A stretch of DNA of 64,000 nucleotides, from contig NZ_CP120638.1 of assembly GCF_029537235.1 (NCBI RefSeq), positions 372,001-436,000 of the forward strand. The letters run 5' to 3'. The translations under genes were made by a program, and so were the position numbers. Of this stretch, positions 39,258 through 50,298 are shown in pieces. The stretch comes from Rhizobium sp. 32-5/1 (GTDB lineage: Bacteria > Pseudomonadota > Alphaproteobacteria > Rhizobiales > Rhizobiaceae). The notes under the pieces are model-generated. The model had not been told where the DNA came from. It saw only the letters and a list, made by a program, of their open reading frames with translations, and did no database searches. Numbering within the stretch: the stretch's first letter is position 1; each line of letters opens with the position of its first letter.

Positions 39258-39288
39258 AAAAAACCCGCATCCGTTTCGGGATGCGGGT
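39258..39288 (-). terminator. Rho-independent terminator downstream of eno
   Basis: A ten-base-pair stem (39263-39272 with 39279-39288, arms ACCCGCATCC and GGATGCGGGT) is followed on the minus strand by six T residues (39258-39263). It lies about 150 bases downstream of the eno stop, beyond the palindromic repeat, and before the FtsB-like gene. Confidence 0.75.
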
Positions 39289-39304
39289 CTGTATCAACCC
39301 CGAC

Positions 39305-40728
<1,424 letters not shown>

Positions 40729-40835
40729 TTAAACATGCCCGCTTCAGACATGGTTGTGAACGGATGGCCTGTCATAATTCATGGCCCGGAAATTACAATG
40801 GCGGGCGCATGCAACGCCGCGCCGTCAAGAAAAAT

Positions 40836-41680
40836 TCACACGCCTCGCTTGGAGACTGCATCGAAGGCAAGCAATGTCTCGAGCAGCCGCGGCATGTCCT
40901 TGAGATGCACCATGTTCGGTCCATCGGACGGCGCATTGTCGGGATCCTCGTGGGTTTCAATGAAGACGCCGGCCACGCCAACGGCAACGGCTGCCCGCGC
41001 CAGCGTCTCGACGAATTCGCGCTGACCACCTGACGATGCGCCCTGCCCGCCCGGCTGCTGCACGGAATGGGTCGCGTCAAACACAACAGGCGCACCAAGC
41101 CCCGCCATGATCGGCAGCGAACGCATGTCGGACACCAGCGTGTTGTAGCCGAAGGAGGCGCCGCGTTCGCAGAGCAGGACGTTCGGATTGCCGCTTTCGG
41201 TGAATTTGGCCAGCACGTTCTTCATGTCCCAGGGGCAAGAAACTGACCCTTCTTGACGTTGATGACGCGGCCGGTCTTTGCAGCGGCGATCAAAAGGTCT
41301 GTCTGGCGGCAGAGGAAGGCCGGAATCTGCAGGATATCGACGGTCGGGGCGACGAGGCCGCACTGTTCTTCCGTGTGGATGTCGGTCAGCACCGGAAAGC
41401 CGTATTCCGTCTTGAGGTCGGCGAAGATTTCCATTGCCTTTTCAAGGCCGATGCCGCGCTTTCCGGCGATCGACGTGCGGTTGGCCTTGTCGAAGGACGA
41501 CTTGTAGACGAGGCCGATGCCGAGCGACTTGCACAGCTCTACCATGGTGCCGGCGATCATGAAGGCATGGTCGCGGCTTTCCATCTGGCAGGGGCCGGCA
41601 ATCAGCGACAGCGTCTGCGCATTGGAGAAGACCACCTGGGCCGCGCCGCTGCCGGCCACCACGTTTGCATTTGTCTGCAT
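40836..41680 (-). CDS. kdsA: KDO-8-phosphate synthase, one frameshift
   Basis: Enzyme joining phosphoenolpyruvate and arabinose 5-phosphate for lipopolysaccharide KDO synthesis. Motifs: [69 protein letters not shown] spanning the break, and [12 protein letters not shown], then [18 protein letters not shown]. The frame breaks at the G run 41232-41235; one extra base gives 281 residues, the usual size. It lies upstream of eno in the same direction. Confidence 0.94.
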
Positions 41681-41682
41681 GC

Positions 41683-42571
41683 CTATTCTCCGAATGCGAA
41701 AATGACACCCTGCCCCGGCGCTTCCGGAACGATCAGGCGCTTGTCTTTTCTGATAAAATCGACCGAGTTCGCGGTCAGATGCCGCTCCGTCGCCGACAGA
41801 TCGGCGACCTTCAGGACAATCGCCCGGCCGCGCAAGCCGCGGGCATGCGTGCTGGTCCGACGATCGAAAAAGCCCTGCATGCCAGCCGGATTGAGAACGG
41901 AGATCTTCACGTTCGCCGTTTCGATGTCCATGCCGAAGGAATGGGCGCTGACCTCGCGCTCATCCACCACTTCCTGCAGGATGTATTGAAAATCCGTCGG
42001 GTTGGGTTCGGACAGAACGACGTCCGACATGCCTATGACGCCATTGGCATGGCTTTCGAGCACCGAGCGGTCCGCCGGCAGCGGCTGGACGCGTTGGCAG
42101 GCAAAAAGAAAAATCCGGCGCGCGCAGGTCAGCGGCAAACGCCAGCTTGAAGCTTCCAGTCGCTTGCCGGCCATCCGGAAGCTTCATCGGCCGCGAAAAC
42201 TCCAGCATGTCGCCGCCCGACAGACCCGCCTTGCGGAAGCGCACGCCATCCGCGCCGGCATCGTTCGAACTGACGACGATGGCGGAAAAACCGTCCTGGC
42301 CACGGCGGAAACGATGAGCCTGGTCACGCGCTACGAAGACGTTGCCGGCAATGGCCGCGGCTTCGCAATCCTCGCGACTGCCGATGGCGAGCGGCTCCAG
42401 ATAGGTCTTGTCGGCAAAGAAGACACAGGCATTTTCGGTCCCGAACGGGTGGCGCGCATCGGCAGCCACCGTAAACCCGAGCGCTTCGAAGCGTTGCCGC
42501 GTGACAGCGAGATCGCCGACCGGCAGAACAAGATGATCGAGCAGACGGGGCATGCGGGGAGCTGCGGTCAT
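41683..42571 (-). CDS. VOC/glyoxalase-like protein, one frameshift
   Basis: A predicted cytoplasmic protein of the vicinal oxygen chelate fold, glyoxalase-like subgroup. It opens [26 protein letters not shown], with [12 protein letters not shown] and YLEPLAI typical of the first module; the second half has [18 protein letters not shown]. The frame shifts in the A run 42103-42107; here one surplus base must be removed, giving about 295 residues. It ends two bases before the kdsA start, so the two are probably co-transcribed. Substrate unknown. Confidence 0.78.
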
Positions 42572-42712
42572 GGATTTCCCTGAAACTGGCCTATGGCAGG
42601 TGCTTTGCCTGCTTTGCACGACATTTTCAAGAAAATGTTCTTCCTGAGTGAAATTGGTCGATGCCTAGGCAAAAAGGTGCGACGCGTTACACTTGCGCCG
42701 CACCCGTCCGTG

Positions 42713-43453
42713 TCAAAGATTGCTCATCCCGCCGTCAATGATCAACTCGCTGCCGACCGAGAAGGCGGCTTCATCCGAGCCCAGGAAGACGACGGCCTTG
42801 GCTATCTCGCTTGGATCACCAAATCGTCCAGCGGGGATTTTAGCATCTGCCATGGCCTTGGTATCAGCGGCGGTCATCCCGAGCTTGCCATACAGCGGGG
42901 TCGAGATCGGTCCGGGACTGATGGCATTCACTCGTATGCCGCGGCCGATCAACTCTCCCGAAAGCGTTTTGGCAAAAGATAGTAGCGCCGCTTTCGTCAA
43001 AGCGTAGACACTTGTGTTCGGCATACCGATATGCGCGTTGATCGAGGTGTTAAGCACGATAGACGCCGGATTGGACAGGATCGGCAAAAGCGCCTGGATA
43101 AGAAAGAATGGACCTTTGACGTTGATCGAGACCGAGCGATCAAAAGCGTCCTCGTCGACCTGCTCGATGGGCCGGAAATCGGCCGCACCGGCATTGATGA
43201 ACAGGATGTCGAGATGACCGAAAGCGGCCTCCACGGCTTCGGCAACCGCCCTCTGTCCAGCGATATCGCCGGCGTCAGCCTGGATGAACAGCACATCATC
43301 GCCCAGTTCGGCGCGGGCCTTTTCGATACTGGCCGGATTCGTGCCGGTGACCGCGACCCGCGCGCCCTCGGCCAGAAACTGACGGGCCGTCTCAAGGCCG
43401 ATGCCGCTGGTGCCACCGGTTATCAGGGATGTTTTATTTTGAAGACGTAGCAT
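42713..43453 (-). CDS. Short-chain dehydrogenase/reductase
   Basis: A 246-residue classical SDR. Cofactor motif LITGGTSGIGLETARQF (about 10-26), NAG in FINAGAADF, catalytic Ser in NTSINAHIGMP and YALTK (Tyr, Lys), then ISPGPISTPLYGK. The basic-residue position after beta2 is Thr-Gly-Thr-Asn, which leans toward NADP. ATG 43453 is chosen because upstream residues are not SDR-like. It lies 46 bases after a second SDR gene and both are divergent from a LysR gene, the usual layout of a regulated detoxification or catabolic operon. Confidence 0.88.
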   Translation of the reverse strand: MLRLQNKTSLITGGTSGIGLETARQFLAEGARVAVTGTNPASIEKARAELGDDVLFIQADAGDIAGQRAVAEAVEAAFGHLDILFINAGAADFRPIEQVDEDAFDRSVSINVKGPFFLIQALLPILSNPASIVLNTSINAHIGMPNTSVYALTKAALLSFAKTLSGELIGRGIRVNAISPGPISTPLYGKLGMTAADTKAMADAKIPAGRFGDPSEIAKAVVFLGSDEAAFSVGSELIIDGGMSNL

Positions 43454-43499
43454 GATTGGGCTCCTTTTTGAGATATTTGGTATGAACGCTTGATGGTTT

Positions 43500-44264
43500 T
43501 CAGGTCCGGGTGATCGAAGCGCCTCCATCGACGAGCGATGCGATTCCGGTCACGAAAGTGGAATCGTCGGATGCGAGATATAAAACCGAGCGGGCGAGTT
43601 CATCGGCTGTAGCAACACGCTTCAAGGCGTGCAGACTGGTAACGAAAGCCTGCTTTCCGTCCGTGTCGTTCATCTCGCGATACATATCGGTATCGACCGC
43701 GCCCGGCAGTATTGCATTGACACGAATGGACTGCGGACCGAATTCTGCAGCGAGCGCCTGGGTCAGGCCGATAAGGCCGGATTTGCTCGCGGCATAGGCG
43801 GCGACGCCCGGGAAGGCGAAGCTATAGCCAACGAAGGTCGAGGTGAAAATCACCGAACCGCCGCCATGCTTGACCATTTCGGCGATTTGATGCTTGGCGC
43901 CAAGGAATGAACCCGTCAGGTTGATTGCGATAGCATCGCTCCAGCCTGCCTCAGAAACTCCCGTGCTAGGCCCTGCCTCGCCCAGCGTGCCGGCATTGTT
44001 AAAGGCGATATCGAGACGACCGTAGGTATCGACGGCGAGCGCCACCAGACCCCTGGCATAATCCTCCGAGCGGACGTCCCCGGCCAGTGCCACGGCCTTG
44101 CCGCCTGCCTCTTCGATTTCGGCGACGAGTATATCGAGTTCGCTTTGTCGGCGCGCACCGACCACGAGTTTTGCACCTTCTGCTGCAAAAAGTTTTGCGG
44201 TTGCGCGACCAATGCCGGCGCTGGCGCCCGTGACGATTGCGACTTTGTTGTTAAGGCGATCCAT
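43500..44264 (-). CDS. Short-chain dehydrogenase/reductase
   Basis: A 254-residue classical SDR. Cofactor motif IVTGASAGIGRATAKLF; ARRQSEL after beta2 suggests NADP preference; NNAGTLGEAGP; the catalytic serine region is FTSTFVGYSFAFPG and the YAASK motif carries Tyr and Lys; ILPGAVDTDMYREM follows. ATG 44264 starts a standard-length protein. It is the first gene after the divergent LysR promoter region (138 bases) and is probably co-transcribed with the next SDR gene. Confidence 0.9.
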   Translation of the reverse strand: MDRLNNKVAIVTGASAGIGRATAKLFAAEGAKLVVGARRQSELDILVAEIEEAGGKAVALAGDVRSEDYARGLVALAVDTYGRLDIAFNNAGTLGEAGPSTGVSEAGWSDAIAINLTGSFLGAKHQIAEMVKHGGGSVIFTSTFVGYSFAFPGVAAYAASKSGLIGLTQALAAEFGPQSIRVNAILPGAVDTDMYREMNDTDGKQAFVTSLHALKRVATADELARSVLYLASDDSTFVTGIASLVDGGASITRT

Positions 44265-44353
44265 GATCTTGTCCTCTTGAGCCGAGCGGTCGAGGCGCCG
44301 TGCTGGCGTCTCTTCAGGCCGTTGCTTGACGCGAATATGGATTTGTTTGATCG

Positions 44354-44369
44354 TTCGGATTAGTCTGAA
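44354..44369. promoter_or_regulatory. Candidate LysR operator between the LysR and SDR genes
   Basis: TTCGGATTAGTCTGAA is an inverted repeat of the form TTCnGA-N4-TCnGAA. It lies 33 bases before the LysR start and 89 bases before the divergent SDR start. The T-N11-A character and position match the binding sites of LysR-type regulators. Confidence 0.5.
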
Positions 44370-44402
44370 AATATTGGAACTCGCATCCGGAAAAGCCGAA
44401 CG

Positions 44403-45314
44403 ATGATCAAGCTCGACGGCATCGCCACCTTTGTCGCCATCGCAGAAGGCGGATCGATCAGCGAGGCGGCGCGACGCCTTAGGCTGTCGAAATCCGTGGT
44501 CAGCGAGCGGCTCGCCGAGCTGGAGCGCAGTCTCGGCGCAAGCCTCCTGCACCGGACCACGCGCAAGCTGACATTGACAGAAGATGGCGCAGCGTTTCTC
44601 GAACGGGCGTCGCGCATCGTCCAGGACGTCGAGGACGCAGCCACCGACATGGCGGAACGGCGGGGGACGCTGGCCGGGTCCCTTAGGATTTCAGCGCCGG
44701 TGACTTTTGGCCGCCTGCATCTTGGACCGGCGCTTTACCCGTTCCTGTGCGCCAATCCGAAGCTGGAACTTACGCTCGATCTCGACGATCGCAGGGTCGA
44801 TGCCGCAGCCGATGGCTATGACGCGGTGCTGCGGCACGGGCCGATCCTCGATTCGCGCCTGATGGCCTGGCGTCTGGCGCCGAGTCGCCGCGTCCTCATC
44901 GCTTCACCAGACTATCTGGAGAAGAATGGCCGCCCCTCCTCCATTGCCGAACTGGAAGAACACAGGGGCATTTTCTACACAAATCGCGGCATTGCCGACT
45001 GGCGATTTCCGTCACCCGGCGGAACCATCGTCGTCCGCGGCCAATTCGGTCTCGGCCTGAACAATGGCGACATGATCCGCGATGCAGCGATTGCCGGCCT
45101 CGGCATTGCGCTGATGCCGATGTTCGCCGTCTGGCAGGCGATCGAGACCGGAGAACTCGTCACCATCGACATCGGCGTGACAGCGGAACTCGAATATATC
45201 TACATGGCACACCCCGAGGGCCGGCGTGCGCCGGTGAAATTGCGCGCGCTCGCAGACCATCTGCGAGCGGCCTTCGGCGCCCCGCCCTATTGGGACACGA
45301 AGATCACCTCGTGA
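44403..45314 (+). CDS. LysR-family transcriptional regulator
   Basis: A 303-residue regulator. The winged HTH (1-65) shows GIATFVAIAEGGSISEAARRL, LSKSVVSERLAELERSLG and LLHRTTRKLTLTEDG, matching the CrgA/AaeR-like subgroup. The effector domain (about 90-295) has GSLRISAPVTFGRLHLGPAL, VRHGPILDSRLMAWRLAPSRRVL and IAGLGIALMP. It is divergent from two SDR genes, which it probably controls. The inducer cannot be read from sequence; relatives often respond to aldehydes or aromatic compounds. Confidence 0.9.
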   Translation: MIKLDGIATFVAIAEGGSISEAARRLRLSKSVVSERLAELERSLGASLLHRTTRKLTLTEDGAAFLERASRIVQDVEDAATDMAERRGTLAGSLRISAPVTFGRLHLGPALYPFLCANPKLELTLDLDDRRVDAAADGYDAVLRHGPILDSRLMAWRLAPSRRVLIASPDYLEKNGRPSSIAELEEHRGIFYTNRGIADWRFPSPGGTIVVRGQFGLGLNNGDMIRDAAIAGLGIALMPMFAVWQAIETGELVTIDIGVTAELEYIYMAHPEGRRAPVKLRALADHLRAAFGAPPYWDTKITS

Positions 45315-45340
45315 CGCTTCGAGACCGCCTATAACTTGGC

Positions 45341-45913
45341 TCAATCACAACTGCGCAGTTGCTGCGCGTAGGTTCTGGCCAGATTGGCGGAGCGCTGGGC
45401 GGCCTGCTTGATGCGGCCATTCGAGCGCCACTTGCCCTGGCGGTAACCTGCATCGCCGGAGTAATAAGCGAGATAGAGGTTGTAGGCATCGTTGAGTGCG
45501 ATACCGTTCTTCAGGTGGCTGTTGAAATGATACCAGCCGACGAAATGCACTGCGTCGGCGAATTTCGTGCGACGCGCGCCCCAGCGGCCGGTTTCCTTCT
45601 TGTAGCGGCTCCAGGTTCCGTCGAGCGCCTGCGAATAGCCATAGGCTGTCGACAAGCGCTTCCAGGGAATGAAGCCGAAGAGCTTGGTGCGCGCCGGTCT
45701 TGCCTTGGCGCGAAAACCGGATTCAGTATAGATCGTCGCCATCAGCACGGAAACCGGAACACCGAATTCCCGCTCCGTCTTTCTGGCGGCACGCTCCCAA
45801 TTGTCGAAAAGCCCGTCGCGCTGCTCGAAAACGGCACAGGCATCTCTCGTATGGCGCGGCGCGGTCGCGCAGCCGGCCAGCAACATGATGGCGATGATGA
45901 ACGCAATACGCAT
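45341..45913 (-). CDS. Lipoprotein lytic transglycosylase, SLT-like
   Basis: A 190-residue predicted lipoprotein; the lipobox is LLAGC (Cys about 15). The body resembles lysozyme-like transglycosylases: SVLMATIYTESGFRAKARP holds the catalytic Glu (about 64), with STAYGYSQALDGTWSRYK and NLYLAYYSGDAGYRQGKWR after it. It would cut peptidoglycan glycan strands at the inner face of the outer membrane. It stands alone between the LysR gene (convergent) and pyrG. Confidence 0.88.
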   Translation of the reverse strand: MRIAFIIAIMLLAGCATAPRHTRDACAVFEQRDGLFDNWERAARKTEREFGVPVSVLMATIYTESGFRAKARPARTKLFGFIPWKRLSTAYGYSQALDGTWSRYKKETGRWGARRTKFADAVHFVGWYHFNSHLKNGIALNDAYNLYLAYYSGDAGYRQGKWRSNGRIKQAAQRSANLARTYAQQLRSCD

Positions 45914-46025
45914 CGCAGGTGTCTCTCGGTTTCCAAGAGATTACTAACCCGTAAATCTTAAAAAGACGTTTTTATGCAAATTGGCAGCAAGCGCCGACGC
46001 CGGCCAACAGGACTGCTGAGACTCA

Positions 46026-46049
46026 AAAACCCGGCGTTCACCGGGTTTT
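46026..46049 (-). terminator. Terminator downstream of pyrG
   Basis: AAAACCCGG (46026-46034) pairs with CCGGGTTTT (46041-46049), loop CGTTCA. On the minus strand the GC stem is followed by five T residues, so it fits a rho-independent terminator about 32 bases after the pyrG stop. Confidence 0.8.
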
Positions 46050-46080
46050 CGCAATTCAGACAGCTGTCAAAGTCCGCCCC

Positions 46081-47763
<1,683 letters not shown>

Positions 47764-47813
47764 TCAGAATTTTTCGGTTGAAATGTTCAAAAGGCGAAAT
47801 GCAAGCAAAGAAA

Positions 47814-47840
47814 ACCGGCGGAAGTAAAGCTTCCGCCGGT
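47814..47840 (-). terminator. Terminator downstream of secG
   Basis: An eleven-base-pair stem (47814-47824 with 47830-47840, arms ACCGGCGGAAG and CTTCCGCCGGT) with a five-base loop starts about 20 bases after the secG stop. On the minus strand it is followed by TTTTC. Confidence 0.8.
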
Positions 47841-47860
47841 GGGTTCATTGAGACCACACC

Positions 47861-48352
47861 TTACTGTCCGGTCGGGACGTCCGAACCGGATGTCGCCGGC
47901 TTGGTCTCGGTTCCCGTGGTCACGGCACCGGCCGGAGTCTGGGTCGTCGTAGCTGGGGTCTGCGTTGTCGTCGTAGCTGGGGTCTGAGTCGTCGTCGCAG
48001 CGCCGGAATCGGTCGGAACCGCATTGTTGCCCTCGGTTGGGGTCGGCGTCGTCGTGCCGCCAAGCGAATCGAGAACGCCATTGCCGTTGTTCGTGGTGCC
48101 CGGGATACGGTCGAGAACGTCAGTCGCGCTCGGCTCATAGCGCGACAGGATGCCCATGCCGAGCGCCAGAACGAAGAACAGCGTCGCCAGGATTGCGGTG
48201 GTGCGTGTCAGTGCATTGGCCGCACCGCGCGCCGACATGAAGCCGGAGCCGCCGCCGATGCCCAATCCACCGCCCTCGGAGCGCTGGATGAGAACCACGC
48301 CGATCAGCGCGAGAACGACCATGAGATAGATGACGAGCAATACGGTCTGCAT
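47861..48352 (-). CDS. secG: Preprotein translocase subunit SecG with Thr/Pro-rich tail
   Basis: A 163-residue membrane subunit of the SecYEG channel. The core is normal: helix 1 (about 2-20, VLLVIYLMVVLALIGVVLIQ), the conserved QRSEGGGLGIGGGSGFMSARG loop, and helix 2 (about 52-70). The C-terminal tail (about 75-163) is long and low in complexity, with three tandem copies of a Thr-Gln-Thr-Pro-Ala-Thr-Thr unit, encoded around 47934-48000. Such tails vary among rhizobia. It lies between tpiA and pyrG in the same direction. Confidence 0.93.
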   Translation of the reverse strand: MQTVLLVIYLMVVLALIGVVLIQRSEGGGLGIGGGSGFMSARGAANALTRTTAILATLFFVLALGMGILSRYEPSATDVLDRIPGTTNNGNGVLDSLGGTTTPTPTEGNNAVPTDSGAATTTQTPATTTTQTPATTTQTPAGAVTTGTETKPATSGSDVPTGQ

Positions 48353-48498
48353 TTTGTCCAGTCCTGCCTTCGATCACGTAGAAGTTTCATGCGGGCGAAA
48401 CGCCTCACACTTTTCGCTTGTACGGCTCAATATAAGTGTTGGCGGCTGCATATACCAAGCAACCGCGCATTCCAAGCCCTGCCCGTGATCAAATCCCG

Positions 48499-49269
48499 TC
48501 AGGCCGTCAATTCTTCATACGCGCCGTAAATGGCGAGGAAGTCCTGCGCTTTCAAGCTTGCGCCACCGATCAGAGCGCCATCAACGTTCAACACACCCAT
48601 CAATTCCCGGGCGTTGGCGGGCTTGACGGAGCCGCCATAGAGAATACGCATCTTGCCGCCAGCTGCGCCGAAACGACCCACCAGTTCGGCGCGCATGAAA
48701 GCGTGCGCCTCCTCGACGTCCTCGGTCGTCGGCGTCAGGCCCGTGCCGATCGCCCAGACCGGCTCATAGGCGATGACGGTGTTTTCAGCGGTCGCCTCAT
48801 CCGGCACGGAGCCCGCAAGCTGAGTCTTCAGCACATCCAGCGTCCTTCCGGCCTTGCGTTCGTCGCCCGTCTCGCCGATGCAGATGATCGCGACCAACTC
48901 AGCCGCAAAAGCCGCGGTCGCCTTGGCCCGGACGAGCGCATCGCTCTCGGCATGATCGGTGCGACGCTCGGAGTGACCGACGATCACATGGGTTCCGAAG
49001 CAATCGGCGATCATCTCTGCCGAAACGTCGCCGGTATGGGCGCCGGCAGCATCCTGATGGCAATCCTGCGCGCCGATCAGAAGCGGGCTGTCGTCGCAAA
49101 GCGCCGTCGCAACATAGAGCAGGGTTGCCGGCGGGCAGATCAGGGTCTCCACCTTTTCCGACAGTGGGCCCTTGACGCCTTCCGCCATGGCTTTGACCTG
49201 GTCCAGCGAACCGCGCAGACCATTCATCTTCCAGTTTCCGGCAACAAGCGGGCGTATTTCGGGCGTCAT
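48499..49269 (-). CDS. tpiA: Triose-phosphate isomerase
   Basis: A 256-residue TIM barrel enzyme of glycolysis. Motifs: [11 protein letters not shown] (Lys about 14), [30 protein letters not shown] (catalytic His about 97), and [11 protein letters not shown] (catalytic Glu about 169), then [12 protein letters not shown] for the phosphate. It starts at ATG 49269 and is divergent from the OmpA/caspase module, with a 193-base region between. secG follows after 146 bases. Confidence 0.96.
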   Translation of the reverse strand: MTPEIRPLVAGNWKMNGLRGSLDQVKAMAEGVKGPLSEKVETLICPPATLLYVATALCDDSPLLIGAQDCHQDAAGAHTGDVSAEMIADCFGTHVIVGHSERRTDHAESDALVRAKATAAFAAELVAIICIGETGDERKAGRTLDVLKTQLAGSVPDEATAENTVIAYEPVWAIGTGLTPTTEDVEEAHAFMRAELVGRFGAAGGKMRILYGGSVKPANARELMGVLNVDGALIGGASLKAQDFLAIYGAYEELTA

Positions 49270-49462
49270 GAATTCTCCTCCGAGGCTGCTTTTTCAAGCA
49301 TTGGCCCTAGCAAATAAGATAATGAAAGAAAAGTGCTTTGCATGCCGATGAAAGCAGTGAGTTGAAACGTTTAGAATTGACGGGAAACAAAGCTTAACAT
49401 AGTCTTTCGGCATTCGGAAAATTAGGGTTTTCCACGATGCGCGAAGCCAAGGGAGCATGCCG

Positions 49463-50135
49463 ATGCAAGGCAGGGTTGGCGTTTCACTTATAGTATTTCT
49501 TTTTCGTTTTATGGTGCGGCAAATGCACAGGATTTGTTGACGACCACGTCGCCCGAAGATCTCGTCCGGTCGCTGACACCGGGGGAGGTTCATCGGGTGG
49601 AAGCGGTGCTGAAATCGAGGACGGCACGCGTGGGCTGAAGCCGGCGCACAAAGGGGTGCTTATCCAGGGTGGAGAGGGCACCGAGACGGCTCACGAAAAG
49701 CCTGCCGATTCCTATCAGCAACCAGCCGATTCCTACGAAAAACCGGCTGACAACTACGCAGCCGCAACGACAAACAGCTATGGCGACAAGGTGTCCGCCA
49801 CAGTCAACCTCGCGGTCACGTTTCGGCTCGGTTCCGCCGAATTGACCCCGGATGCCCGCGACCTGCTCGACAGCGTCGGCAAGGCGTTGCAATCCAGTGA
49901 ATTGTCAAATTACCGCTTCCTGATCGGCGGCCATACCGATGCAATCGGCAGCGACTATTCCAACTTGGAGCTGAGCCGCCGTCGTGCGGAATCGGCGACG
50001 AGGTATCTGGTCGAATATTATCATGTCGATCCGCATCGTCTTGTCGTGCGGGCTTTCGGCGAAGATGCGCTGCTTTATCCAGACTATCCGGACGACGGAC
50101 GAAACCGGCGCGTCGAGATTTCGACCCTACAGTAA
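49463..50135 (+). CDS. Secreted OmpA-family protein of the second caspase module, two frameshifts
   Basis: Predicted periplasmic protein. Restoring one base in the T run 49500-49504 and one in the G run 49581-49585 gives about 224 residues: a signal peptide ending near AANAQ (about 22-26), a Gly/Ser-rich stretch, three tandem heptads KPADSYQ/QPADSYE/KPADNYA, and an OmpA-like domain with FRLGSAELTPDARDLL, IGGHTDAIGSDYSN, LSRRRAESA and NRRVEISTLQ. ATG 49463 is preferred for its GGGAG seven bases upstream; ATG 49457 is possible. Without the corrections only the last 159 codons form one frame. It precedes a caspase gene by 163 bases. Confidence 0.75.
49698..49760 (+). repeat. Three tandem 21-base coding repeats in the OmpA gene
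   Basis: Three adjacent 21-base units encode KPADSYQ, QPADSYE and KPADNYA. The third unit differs most at the DNA level. The units form a Pro/Tyr-rich spacer between the signal-peptide-proximal part and the OmpA domain, and their number may vary between strains. Confidence 0.8.
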
Positions 50136-50298
50136 ACGATACCTTTTTCCGGGCGGTCGCTGAACGCGCAACGACGACGACAATATCCGAAGAGGAAGAC
50201 GCGATGCGGAATTTCCTACAGCACATCCGCAGTTTGGCCTCTGTTTGAAGGACGATCCATTTTTATCGCAGGCATGAATTTTCAGGGGGCAGACAGCG

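Noticed and set aside
49294-49593. Minus-strand open frame upstream of tpiA
   Set aside because: It overlaps the restored start of the OmpA gene and the tpiA promoter and has no recognisable content.
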